Origin: Nicotiana tabacum
Lineage: Eukaryota; Streptophyta; Magnoliopsida; Solanales; Solanaceae
Direction: 5' to 3'
Assembly (NCBI RefSeq): GCF_000715075.1
Contig: NC_134085.1
Span: forward strand, 134,802,060-134,866,059
Length of the DNA: 64,000 nucleotides
Numbering within the stretch: the stretch's first letter is position 1; every line of letters begins with the position of its first letter. The position numbers and the translations under genes were made by a program. A model generated the notes under the pieces. It saw only the letters and a list, made by a program, of their open reading frames with translations. It searched no databases and was not told the origin of the DNA. Of this stretch, positions 1-10,777 are shown piece by piece.

Positions 1-251
1 GAATTCACTTAGAGTTGGCAACTTGAAATAGACTGAAAACTGAATTTCTGCACGCCTTATATTGTCAAAAGTCCAGGTCTTTATTCGTAAAAAAGAAAAG
101 ATAATAAGTACACGTTAGACGTAAAAAGGTTTCAATAAAAAGAACATTGTACGAAATATAAAAACTCAGAGAATCAATATAAAACTAAGGCATGTAACGA
201 CTTGAGTCACATAAATACTTTTAGGGATAAAGAATGTAACAACATCAAGAA
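1..251. other. AT-rich flank, no gene
   Basis: AT-rich sequence without a credible reading frame. From about 147 onward it is the left part of a segment repeated at 13551-13814. Confidence 0.6.
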
Positions 252-413
252 GATGAAAACAGAGGCGGACCCAGAATTTGAGCATGACGGGGGAACCATT
301 GTCTTGAGCATGCCAATTACTAGTAATCGGCGCAGCTCTATGAAAACATAATGTCTGCTAACTTATCAACAAAACACAAACTTTAATATTATCGAATATC
401 ATTATATGCTAAT
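147..413. repeat. Left copy of about 267-bp direct repeat flanking the Athila element
   Basis: This segment, which includes the hAT-like left terminus, recurs at 13551-13814 directly after the truncated 3' LTR. I count about six substitutions and two small indels between copies. It is far longer than the usual 5-bp target duplication of an LTR retrotransposon. Confidence 0.8.
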
Positions 414-1741
414 TGATCATAGGCTAAAAACTCGTGTTTTAGTCGTTGTAACAACACTTTAATTATTGCATTTTACAAAAGTTTGAGCTTAAATGTTAAT
501 GAATTATACTAAATTCATGTTTTATGCCTTGCAGGAAGCTAATCAGACTTAAGAAATAACTTTGGGATGAATTTGATTGATTTGGGGCTTTGAAGTCTGA
601 GTAAAAGCTAAATAAATCAAGTCGGGATCGTGTCGGGAGTCGCAAAGCAAGCTCGGATAGCAAAACAAATGAAAAAACGAAGCAGCGCAAAATTGCATTC
701 TGCCTCTGTCCAATCCATGTACGCGCCGTGGGGTGCGCCGCGGACGTGTAAAAATCGCAGAATTACTCTATTTCGGTCTAAAAAGGGCATAATTGTCAAA
801 ACCCCTTCATACACGATTAAAAAGAAAAAAGCATCCATTATTGACGGACCAGACCTGTTTTGAAAGGGAAAGAGACGAGGAGATCCATCTTGGAGGATCA
901 AAATCAAGAGGAGACAACACTTTGGAGCAAGGATTAAAAGAGTTTTTCTAAACTTTCTTCTAGTATCTATTTATTTGATGTTTATGACTTATATTGTTGA
1001 TGTTTGTATAATTATGAGTGGAGAAAAACCCAAATATTCTGGGGTTATGGGTGTTAGATTATTATGTTAATTATGATCTTGAAATTATCGTTAAGGGTTG
1101 TTTATTTGATTCTGATGTTAATTATTTTACTGCGTAGCTAACAGTGAAATACTATTTACGAATCTTGAGTTAAACTTGAAAAAGGAAATTCTTGATTGCA
1201 TATAGAATCAAATAGAGCAAGATCTGGATCCTGGGCATCGGGTGAAAGATTCACAATTAAGATAGAATACTTAATTGCCTTGTTTGGTTGAGAAATAGGA
1301 TTTGTAAATGCATTTGAGTTAATATTAATACCATAGAAATATAGGTATTAATTTAACTTGAATATGCGCATAAGAAATCGATAGATTCTTATGGGTATTA
1401 TTAACCCTATAATCAATAACCCAGATAATTCAATAAAAAAATTTTAAGCTAAAAACGTAGCATTATCTCTAGCAAGCCCATAACCCCGGGATATCTCCTT
1501 TATTAATTGTTAAAAGAAAAATTCATAAGTGGCGTAGTAACTTTGCGTTGTATTATTGTTTGTCTACTAGTTAAATTGTAAATTGATTATTTATGTATTT
1601 TGTGATGAATTAACTTGAATCGATAATTATTTGAGTTTGCATCAGTCGTTAAGTTAATCATAAGTCCTCGTGGGAACGATACTCTACTTATTACTATATT
1701 ACTTGAAGATCGCGTACACTTGCGTGAGTGTTTTGGTCGCA
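414..1741 (+). repeat. Athila element 5' LTR
   Basis: Begins TGATCATAGG and ends GTCGCA ten bases before the primer site. It matches 12441 onward closely but with length differences. This copy lacks about 75 bp of GC-rich sequence present in the 3' copy near 12724-12800, and holds about 70 bp near 1125-1190 missing from the 3' copy. It contains a GC-rich block at 725-743. Confidence 0.85.
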
Positions 1742-1750
1742 ATAAGTTTT

Positions 1751-1768
1751 TGGCGCCGTTACCGGGGA
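1751..1768 (+). other. Primer binding site, tRNA-Asp type
   Basis: TGGCGCCGTTACCGGGGA follows the 5' LTR. It is complementary to the 3' end of plant tRNA-Asp apart from one G-to-A change, as in Athila and related lineages. Confidence 0.8.
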
Positions 1769-1870
1769 CTTGGAAATTAGCTACTTGACTAAGTTAAGCT
1801 TTTATCAACTATTGGTTTAAGTATTAATTTACAGTTCCCTTTGTTTGTGTCACGCAGGCTCTTCTCTTGA

Positions 1871-3158
1871 ATGCGGAGGAGTAGAAGCACAAGCAATCTC
1901 TTCCCTCTTGATCCTGAAATTGAAAGAACACTTCATAGAGCGAGGAAGGAGTTGGAAGCTAGATACAAAACAGAAAGAGAGTTGGACATTTTAGTTCAAC
2001 CACAACCAACAGTGATGGCATGTAATGGAGGGCGTCAGGTGATAGAAGCTGCAAGGACCAAATCATGCTAATATGACTCAGGCTATTGTGAAGCCTGATA
2101 TCACTGGTCACTTTGAGCTTAAACAGTACATGGTACAGTTGATTCAGTCCACTGGGCAATATGTAGGTCTATCTCATGAAGACCCGCAGAGGCACATTCA
2201 GAATTTTTTGAAAATCACGGATACTTACAACTATCCAAATATTTCCAAGGACTATGTCAGGCTAACCTTGTTTCCTTTTTCATTGTTGGGGGAAGCTAAA
2301 GAATGGTTGCAGAAGGAGCCTGCTAATTCAATCCATACTTGGGATGATTTAGCAAAGAAATTTTTAATCAAGTTTTTCCCCACTAAAAAGACAAAGTCTT
2401 TGCGGAGCCATATTCTTGGGTTTCAACAACGGGATGGTGAGACTCTTCGCCAAGCTTGGGAAAGATACAAGAAACTACTCCGAGACTGTCCACATCATTG
2501 TCAAACTGATGAGGTATTGGGCCATACTTTTGTTGATGGATTAGATGAGACTTCAAAGATGAATCTTGATTCATCTTGTGGAGGTAGTTGCATGGCGAGA
2601 CCATATAGTGAAATACAACTTCTGCTAAACAACTTCACTGCTAATGATCATAATTGGCAAGGTGAGGGAGAACCAAGGAGAACAATGAAACAGAAAGCAG
2701 CAGGGGTACTTGAACTTGATGATTTTCCAGCCATGAGAGCAGATATAGCAAAATTGGCAAATCAAATGAATAGAATGACAATGAACCAGACACAACAATT
2801 GCAACATGTTCAACAAATGTCGATTTGTTGTGAAGTGTGTGGTGACAATCACACAAGTGACATGTGCCCAACGAATCCTGAATCTATTTATTATGTGGGA
2901 CAACAAAGCAGAGGTCCGATGAACCAACAGGCACAATATGGGAACACTTACAATGCAAATTGGAGAAATCATCCTAATTTCTCTTGGGGTGGAAATCAAT
3001 CAAATCAGAATCAATATAGACCCCAAGGAAATTTTAATCAACCTCAAAGGCCACCTCAGCAGGTAGAAGAAAGTACAAATGATTTGTTGAAGAAATTGTT
3101 GCATGACAATCAACAACTCAGAACCGATTTCAGAAATCTTGAAAGGCAAATGGGATAG
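1871..3158 (+). pseudogene. Athila gag (capsid) remnant
   Basis: Structural polyprotein that would form the cytoplasmic virus-like particle. The ATG at 1871 opens a frame of 66 codons. After at least one indel near 2040-2070, the coding continues in another frame from 2073 to the TAG at 3156-3158. The 361-residue part shows the retrotransposon gag core (aromatic/leucine-rich stretch around residues 60-115 with SLLGEAKEWL) and a Cys/His-containing region near residues 250-262. The tail is rich in Gln and Asn. The frame after the TAG continues directly into the protease, and the family normally has Gln there, so the stop is probably CAG to TAG. The reading frame is broken, hence pseudogene. Confidence 0.8.
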
Positions 3159-4139
3159 CTAGCTGCAAATCAAAACACTAGACCTGCAGGTGCTCTTCCA
3201 AGTGATACAGAGAAAAATCCGCAAGTTAGTGCAATTACACTTAGAACTGGAAGGGAATTAGAAGAAGTTCCAAAGAAGAGAAAAGACAAGCTTATACCTG
3301 AGGGTGAATTGATTCCCAAAGCAACACATGAAGCAAAGAAAGATGATACAGTTTCAGCGCCTGTGAATGTTCCAAGCCCACCACCACCTTTTCCACAAAG
3401 ATTGCAGAAAAAGAATGATGATCACATGTTCAACAAATTTCTCTCTATGTTGAGTCAGATTCAATTGAATATTCCGTTGGAAGATGCGATTCGTGATATT
3501 CCAAAGTATGCCAAGTACATAAAAGATATTGTGGCTAACAAGAGGAGATTGACTGAATTTGAAACAGTTGCACTTACTGAGGAGTGCATTTCAAGGGTCC
3601 AAAATAAGCTTCCTCAAAAGCTTAAGGATCCTGGTAGCTTTACTATCCCTGTGAGAATAGGCAATGTAGATGTAGGCCATGCACTTTGTGATTTGGGAGC
3701 AAGCATAAATTTGATGCCATTGTCCTTGTACAAAAAATTGGGTTTGGGAGCTCCAAAACCCACCACTGTGATGTTGCAACTAGCAGACAGGTCCATAGCT
3801 TACCCGGAAGGGGTGATTGAAGATGTGTTGCTGAAAATTGGGAAATTCATTTTCCTGGATGATTTCATTATCTTAGATTTTGAAGCAGATGAAAAATTTC
3901 CTATTATATTGGGAAGACCTCTCTTGGCTACAGGTGATGCTATAATTAAAGTAAGAGAGGGAAAAAGGATCATGAGAGTTGACAACGAGGAAGCTGTTTT
4001 TAATGTATACAAAGCAATTCAACTTCCTCGCCATTATGAAGAATTGTCTATGATATCTGTCATGGAGATGGATGAGCAACTTATTGCCCCAAGTGTATAT
4101 TTGAAGGATTATTTAGAGAAAGCAATTGTGTTGTTCTAG
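3159..4139 (+). pseudogene. Athila aspartic protease region, copy 1
   Basis: Same frame as the downstream gag half, separated from it by one TAG. It carries the aspartic-protease active-site motif DLGAS at 3690-3704, followed by ILGRPLLATG near 3910-3936, the flap and C-terminal landmarks of Ty3-type proteases. The Asp-Leu-Gly form is normal for this lineage. It ends at a TAG (4137-4139) that is GAG in the duplicated copy (5193-5195), so this stop arose after the duplication. Two later stops (4167-4169 and 4380-4382) occur in both copies. Confidence 0.8.
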
Positions 4140-5567
4140 AGTTTGGAGATTAATGATGAGGTTGAATAGATGAAGCATATTTTGAATGCATTATGTGAAT
4201 ATATGAAATGTTTAAATCCCTTTGAACCTTTGAACAGACCAAATGGTCCTCCTCCGAAGCCATCAATTGAAGAAGCTCCAAAATTGGAACTAAAGCCTTT
4301 ACCTTCTCACCTTCATCATGCTTATTTGGATAGTTCTGATACGTTACCTGTTATTATTTCTTCTGACTTATCTGAATTGTAGGAAGAAAAGTTGCTGAGA
4401 GTACTACATGAGCATAAAAGAGCAATTGGGTGGACAATGTCCGACATAAGAGATATTAGACCATCTTTTTGCATGCATAAAATTCTCATGGAGGAAGGAC
4501 ACAAGCCGAGTCAGATTCAATTGAATATTCCGTTGGAAGATGCGATTCGTGATATTCCAAAGTATGCCAAGTACATAAAAGATATTGTGGCTAACAAGAG
4601 GAGATTGACTGAATTTGAAACAGTTGCACTTACTGAGGAGTGCACTTCAAGGGTCCAAAATAAGCTTCCTCAAAAGCTTAAGGATCCTGGTAGCTTTACT
4701 ATCCCTGTGAGAATAGGCAATGTAGATGTAGGTCATGCACTTTGTGATTTGGGAGCAAGCATAAATTTGATTCCATTGTCCTTGTTACAAAAAATTGGGT
4801 TTGGGAGCTCCAAAACCCACCACTGTGATGTTGCAACTAGCAGACAGGTCCATAGCTTACCCGGAAGGGGTGATTGAAGATGTGCTGCTGAAAATTGGGA
4901 AATTCATTTTCCTGGATGATTTCATTATCTTAGATTTTGAAGCAGATGAAAAATTTCCTATTATATTGGGAAGACCTCTCTTGGCTACAGGTGATGCTAT
5001 AATTAAAGTAAGAGAGGGAAAAAGGATCATGAGAGTTGACAACGAGGAAGCTGTTTTTAATGTATACAAAGCAATTCAACTTCCTCGCCATTATGAAGAA
5101 TTGTCTATGATATCTGTCATGGGGATGGATGAGCAACTTATTGCCCCAAGTGTATATTTGAAGGATTATTTAGAGAAAGCAATTGTGTTGTTCGAGAGTT
5201 TGGAGATTAATGATGAGGTTGAATAGATGAAGCATATTTTGAATGCATCATGTGAATATATGAAATGTTTAAATCCCTTTGAACCTTTGAACAGACCAAA
5301 TGGTCCTCCTCCGAAGCCATCAATTGAAGAAGCTCCAAAATTGGAACTAAAGTCTTTACCTTCTCACCTTCATTATGCTTATTTTGATAGTTCTGATACG
5401 TTACCTATTATTATTTCTTCTGACTTATCTGAATTGTAGGAAGAAAAGTTGCTGAGAGTACTACGTGAGCATAAAAGAGCAATTGGGTGGACAATGTCCG
5501 ACATAAGAGATATTAGACCATCTTTTTGCATGCATAAAATTCTCATGGAGGAAGGACACAAGCCGAG
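3455..5567 (+). repeat. Tandem duplication of protease segment (2 x about 1,056 bp)
   Basis: Copy 1 is 3455-4510 and copy 2 is 4511-5567. The copies are nearly identical. Each joint follows the trinucleotide gag (3452-3454, 4508-4510, 5565-5567), suggesting microhomology. Copy 2 has an extra T near 4785 that shifts the frame after its DLGAS motif (4746-4760). The stops at 4167 and 4380 of copy 1 recur at 5224 and 5437 in copy 2, so they predate the duplication. Confidence 0.93.
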
Positions 5568-6561
5568 CATAGAACAACAATGTCGCCTAAATCCCAACAT
5601 GAAAGAGGTGGTAAGAAAAGAAGTGATTAAATGGCTTGATGCAGGTATTTTATTTCCAATCTCTGATAGTAAATGGGTAAGTCCAGTCTAATGTGTTCCA
5701 AATAAAGGAGGAATGACCGTAGTGACAAATGAAAACAATGATCTGATTCCCATTAGAACTGTTACTGGGTGGAGGATTTGCATAGATTATAGAAAATTGA
5801 ATAATGCCTCCCGAAAAGACCATTTTCCTCTCCCCTTTATTGACCAAATGCTTGATAGATTAGCTGGGCAAGAATACTACTATTTTTTAGATGGTTACTC
5901 GGGATATAATCAGATTGTTATAGCTCCAGAGGACCAAGAGAAGACCACATTTACATGTCCCTATGGGACATATGCATTTAAAAGAATGTCATTTGGTCTT
6001 TGCAATGCACCTGCGACTTTTCAAAGGTGTATGATGGCTATTTTTACTGATATGGTTGAAAGATTTGTGGAAGTATTTATGGATGATTTTTCTATATTTG
6101 GATGTTCTTTTGATGAATGTTTAATGAATCTTGAGAAGGTACTTTCTAGGTGTGAAGAAACAAATTTGGTACTAAATTGGGAAAAATGTCATTTCATAGT
6201 AAGAGAAAGCATAGTCCTAGGGCATAAAGTGTCAAAGAATGGTTTGCAGGTAGATAAAGCAAAGGTGGAATCAATTGAAAAATTACCTCCACCAACATCA
6301 GTTAGAGGCATTCACAGTTTCTTGGGCCATGCAGGTTTTTATCATCGTTTCATTAAAGATTTTTCAAAAATTTCATCTCCTTTGTGCAGGCTTCTTGAGA
6401 AAGATACATCCTTCAAGTTTGATGATGCTTGTCTGAAAGCATTTGATGAGCTGAAAAGAAGATTAGTTACTGTACCAATTATCATTGCTCCAGATTGGAA
6501 ACTTCCATTTGAGTTGATGTGTGATGCAAGTGATATAGCCATTGGAGCTGTTTTGGGGTAG
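5449..6561 (+). pseudogene. Athila reverse transcriptase
   Basis: Copies element RNA into DNA inside the particle. Coding resumes after the duplicated block and is broken by a TAA at 5689-5691. It then runs open from 5692 to a TAG at 6559-6561; the 282-residue stretch starts at 5713. Fingers and palm motifs are visible: WRICIDYRKLN, the LDGYSGYNQI block, the SFGLCNAP block, then the catalytic FMDDF box at 6076-6090 with both aspartates intact. The connection region with FLGHAGFYHRFI follows and leads into RNase H. Family alignment suggests Gln at the 5689 and 6559 stops. Confidence 0.88.
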
Positions 6562-6912
6562 CGGAAGGAGAAAATCTTTTACTCCATTCATTATGCGAGC
6601 AGAACTCTTAATCCAGCTCAAATGAATTACACTGTTACTGAAAAAGAGTTGCTCGCAGTAGTATGGGCATTTGATAAGTTCATGTCCTATCTAGTGGGAA
6701 CCAAAGTCATAGTTTATACAGATCACTCAGCTATCAGGTATTTATTTGCAAAGAAAGATGCCAAGCTAAGGTTAATCCGATGGGTTCTTCTTTTGCAGGA
6801 ATTTGATTTGGAGATTCGAGATCAAAAAGGGACAGAGAATCAGGTTGCAGATCACTTATCCAGGCTGAAAAATCGAGGCCATGTCACTGAAGGAGAATCA
6901 ATCAAAGAAACA
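6562..6912 (+). pseudogene. Athila RNase H domain
   Basis: Removes RNA from the RNA/DNA hybrid during reverse transcription. After the TAG at 6559 the same frame continues: a YTVTEKELLAVVWAF block near 6625, VYTDHSAIRYLF near 6713 (catalytic Asp in TDH), and the terminal VADHLSRL near 6844. It is fused in frame to the integrase N terminus that follows, as normal for Ty3 pol. Confidence 0.85.
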
Positions 6913-8238
6913 TTTCCTGACGAACATTTGCTAGCCATCACTTTAGATGAAACCCCGTGGTATGCTGATTATGTGAATTTCCTTGCAAGTGGGGTGACTC
7001 CACCAGAATTCACAGCTGATCATAGAAGAAGATTCTTACATGACGTGAGATTCTACATGTGGGACGAGCCTTTTCTATACAAGCAATGCGCAGATCAATT
7101 GGTAAGAAGGTGTGTCCCTAAGGAGGAGATGAATGCAATATTGCATGATTGTCATTCTTCTCTTTATGGAGATCATCATGGTGGAGACAGAACTACACAA
7201 AAGGTTCTGCAATCAGGTTGTTACTGGCCAAAATTGTTTAAAGATGCACTTGCTTTTGTTAAAAATTGTGACAGGTGTCAAAGAACAGGTACAATCACGA
7301 GAGGAACGAAATGCCTTTGCAAAATTTGGCAGTAGAGCTCTTTGATGTCTGGGGAATTGATTTCATGGGACCATTTCCATATTCTAATGGGCACAGATAC
7401 ATTTTGGTTGCAGTCGATTATGTGTCTAAGTGGGTTGAGGCCATTGCTCTTCCTACTAATGATGCAAATGTAGTGGTAAGTTTCGTAAAGAAGCACATTT
7501 TCACACGCTTTGGAACTCCAAGGGTGTTGATAAGTGATGGAGGAACACACTTTTGCAATAAATTGTTGAAAAACGTTCTAGCAAAATATAGGGTAAGACA
7601 CAAGGTTGCTACTGCATACCACCCCCAAACGAGTGGTCAAGTTGAAGTGTCAAACAGGGAGGTAAAACAGATTTTGGAGAAAACAGTGAGTGCAAATAGA
7701 AAAGATTGGTCAGGTAAGTTAGAAGATGCATTGTAGGCTTATCGAACTGCATACAAGACTCCAATAGGTACTTCTCCATACAGGTTGGTTTATGGAAAGG
7801 CATGTCATTTGCCTGTTGAGCTAGAACACAAAGCTTATTGGGCAATCAAAAAGCTAAATATGGATATGGACTTAGCCGGTGAAAAAAGACTGCTACAACT
7901 CAATGAACTTGATGAGTTTCGGTTGCATGCTTATGAAAAATGCCAAGTTATATAAAGAAAAGACCAAGAAGTGGCATGACAAGCACATCCAACATCGTGA
8001 GTTTGAGCCGGGTGAAGAAGTTCTCTTGTTTAATTCAAGGCTAAAGTTTTTTCCTGGAAAGTTTAAGTCCCGTTGGGTAGGCCCTTTCGTTGTGGTAAGT
8101 GTGACTCCTCATGGAACAGTTGAATTGCGGGACATAAATTCAAGTGGTACATTCTTGGTGAATGGGCAGCGAGTAAAACACTATTGGGGTGGTGATATTA
8201 AACGTCACAAGACCTCGGTAGATTTGGTTGATGCATGA
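6913..8238 (+). pseudogene. Athila integrase
   Basis: Would insert element cDNA into chromosomes. The N-terminal zinc-binding domain has His residues near 7130-7190 and the CDRC pair near 7270. The catalytic core follows in a second frame from about 7290, after a one-base shift: Asp in GIDFMGPF, Asp in SDGGTHF, and Glu in QVEVSNRE, the D,D-35-E triad. A TAG at 7734-7736 (family Gln) and another shift near 7920-7940 break it. The C-terminal part (7940-8238) has the basic KFFPGKFKSRWVGPFVV region and no chromodomain. All catalytic residues survive but no continuous frame does. Confidence 0.87.
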
Positions 8239-9694
8239 TGAAGTGTTGAGTTGTGCCGTGATGTTAAATTAGGAGCTTGTTGGGAGGCAACCAAATGACT
8301 AACATCACTAACTTTTAATTGTAGTTTAGAAATATTAGATTTTAGATGTATAATATTTTTAGTTAGGTGCAAGCATGAATTTGGCATAAAATCAATGTAC
8401 AATGATAGAGGAGGTAAATTGTGAGCTAAAAAATCAAAAAATAGGCTAACTATGTGGAAATTTAGCCTACAGCGTCGCATGGGGTGTCGTACCACACACC
8501 GCGCCAGGCAAAATTGCACAGACGAGGCAGAATACAAAATTTTCGGAGCAGCTGGAAAATTTGGCCTACCGGGCCGTGGGGTGCGCCGCGGCAGACCATT
8601 TTCATATATAAAAAAATTCCTTAGATCCAAACCCCCTCCCCTTATTTCATTATTTCACTCCCCAAACTCTCTTCTTCTCAAACACTAATCCCAAAAAACC
8701 CAACCAACTAATTTCACTCAAAAATCCATCCACAAATCCTTCTTCTTCTTGCAAGGTAAGTAGTCTCTTCTCTTTTTTCCTTCAAACTAGTAGTATTTCA
8801 TTTGTTTATTTCCTTATATTTTCAAGTATATTTGTATAAACCCTAGCAAGAATTGTGTTGTTAATTCCTTTTAGTTTCTTTTATTAATATTGTTAAAAAT
8901 AGTATTAGAAACTTAGAATGTATATTCTTTTTGTGGTTAGGGAGGATTTGAAGGTGTGTTGAGGTGAAATGAGTTGAGTTCTTGTTGAAGATTGTTAAGG
9001 GGTGTACTAATCCGAAAATGCATATAAGAAAGTGAAAAATTGTGTATTGAATATTATTGTGAAAATGTGGTGATGTTATAGTTGTGATGAGAGGAATATT
9101 AGTGTTGTTGATATGGTGATTATGCCTCTTTTGAAGTTGAAATTTTAAGAATGCAAGAGATGCTCACAATGTGTTTGATAAAATGTCTAAGTGACATGAA
9201 ATTAAGTAATGCCGCAAAATAAGAAACAAATTGCATTGTAATATGTTATTATTGGTAACAACTATAACATTAAGCTAAACCATGATTTTTCGCTTTCTTT
9301 ATGTAAAAATAAAATGTAAGATTCATGCTAATGTGTCTATGTAGTATTTTTTTTTTACAATAATTTTAAATTTTGTAAAATAGACTATTTTTTTATGTTT
9401 ATGTTTAATAATAATCTAGCTTAATTTTTTTTAATATTTATGTTTATGCTTAGTATTAATCTAGCTGCAAAATCTAGCTTAGTTTTTGATTTTTATTTTA
9501 TTTTTAATTGTTGCAATTGTCTCTGATATTGGGTAGGTCGATAAGCATTATACCATTCTAATTGAAGAACATGGTAGTCTGAATCCCTGTTACATCTTAA
9601 GTGTCAACATGATGATACCATAAGTGTGGGGTATTTACTCTGCTTGCTCTTAAAATAATTTTGTGTATCTTTAACTAATATATCATGTTGTGTA
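8239..9694 (+). other. Non-coding spacer upstream of Athila third ORF
   Basis: No protein-coding frame is convincing. It holds a GC-rich block (8573-8591) identical over 19 bases to one in the LTR, then a TATA box, a CT-rich leader and a candidate intron (8756-9695). Confidence 0.6.
8605..8612 (+). promoter_or_regulatory. Candidate internal TATA box for third ORF
   Basis: TATATAAA lies about 20 bp after a GC-rich block. A pyrimidine/adenine-rich leader typical of plant 5' untranslated regions (about 8640-8755) follows. The position suits transcription of the downstream ORF. This is inference from sequence layout only. Confidence 0.45.
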
Positions 9695-9695
9695 G
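8756..9695 (+). other. Candidate intron before Athila third ORF
   Basis: Donor GCAAG|GTAAGT at 8755/8756 matches the plant consensus. The acceptor side has an ACTAAT branch-like site near 9674-9679, a T-rich stretch, and TGTAG ending at 9695. The roughly 940-bp intervening sequence is very AT-rich, as plant introns are. The ORF frame is open right after the acceptor. Confidence 0.45.
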
Positions 9696-10777
9696 GTATA
9701 ATATCTCGGCACTCAAGCAAAAGATCAAACGCTGGCCTATCTAAGGCTGCATCTACTAGCCGATGTGGAGGTAGAAGGGCACCACCTACGGCACCAGTGG
9801 AGGAGGAAGAGGAACACTTTGACCCTAATGCAGATGAGGTGCCAGAATGCAAATATGGTATCAGGGCTATTCCAGCCCATACAATACAATGGTTCCAATC
9901 CTTTGTCTTTGTTGTGCCACCAACCCCAGAAGTTGTCATAGATGAAGCAAAGCTTGCCCGTAAGTATAATGCCATATATACTAACATTCGAGCTTTGGGT
10001 TTTGAAGGGTTGTTTCGCCAAGGTGATAGTGTAAACATCAACTTGGTAAAAGAATTTTATGCCAATTGGCAACCAGGAGGTGATTTAGATGCAAGATATC
10101 AAGTCAGAGTCAGAAACAGAGTAATCCCATTTTCTTCAAAGATTCCTTTGTCTTGTGGACTAGAGATTCAAATGAGTTCCACAAGGAGATGAAAAAGGAT
10201 CATTCCAGCATCCTGCACGAGTTGTTTTGAAGATAATAAATGCCAAAATCATGCCAGCACAAAGTGATACAGACGTATCAAAACTAATGGTTTGCTTGAT
10301 TTATGCAATTTTAACAGGAATGCAGGTTGATCTGGGGAAAATTATGCTGGAACAGATGTCAAAGGTGAGACTTTTGAGGGACGCCGCCTACATTATCTGA
10401 GTATGATCACTCGATTATTGTGATTGCACTTCATTGAAAAAGAGTATCACTATGATCGTCGGATAGAAGTAATATATCCTATCAGGGCACTTGATGTCAC
10501 GACTGTGATAGATCCGCCTGCAACTGCACTTAATGCCGATCAAAGGTTTGTCCGGGTGGAAGAGACTTTGCAGATATTATTTGCGGACATGCGCCTTCGC
10601 GTATCTAGAGGGGAAGTGAACTTGGAAGAGTTGAAACAAAATCACCATCTATCTCCTTTCACTCAACAGTGGTTAGGACTGGCTCAGCAAGGATAAATCC
10701 CACCGGATGAAGATGTAAACTCTATTACCTCAGATGACGAGGAATATTTGCGCACCTTTGAGGATGAAGATGCTTAG
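9695..10777 (+). pseudogene. Athila third ORF (env-position), putative plant transposon protein domain
   Basis: Sits where Athila elements carry an env-like or extra ORF. One frame is open from at least 9695, through an acidic stretch near 9800, to about 10190. The stretch NIRALGFEGLFRQ followed by VKEFYANW resembles the 'putative plant transposon protein' domain found in many plant LTR elements. After frame disruption between 10190 and 10420 the same frame resumes, with a TAA at 10694-10696 (probably CAA originally), and ends at TAG 10775-10777 after an acidic tail. No signal peptide or clear membrane segment is visible, so I do not call it an envelope protein. Its function is unknown. Confidence 0.55.

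Noticed and set aside
9695..10777. Viral-type envelope gene
   Set aside because: The position fits, but no signal peptide, transmembrane segment or cleavage site is visible. Only a plant-transposon-protein resemblance is supported.
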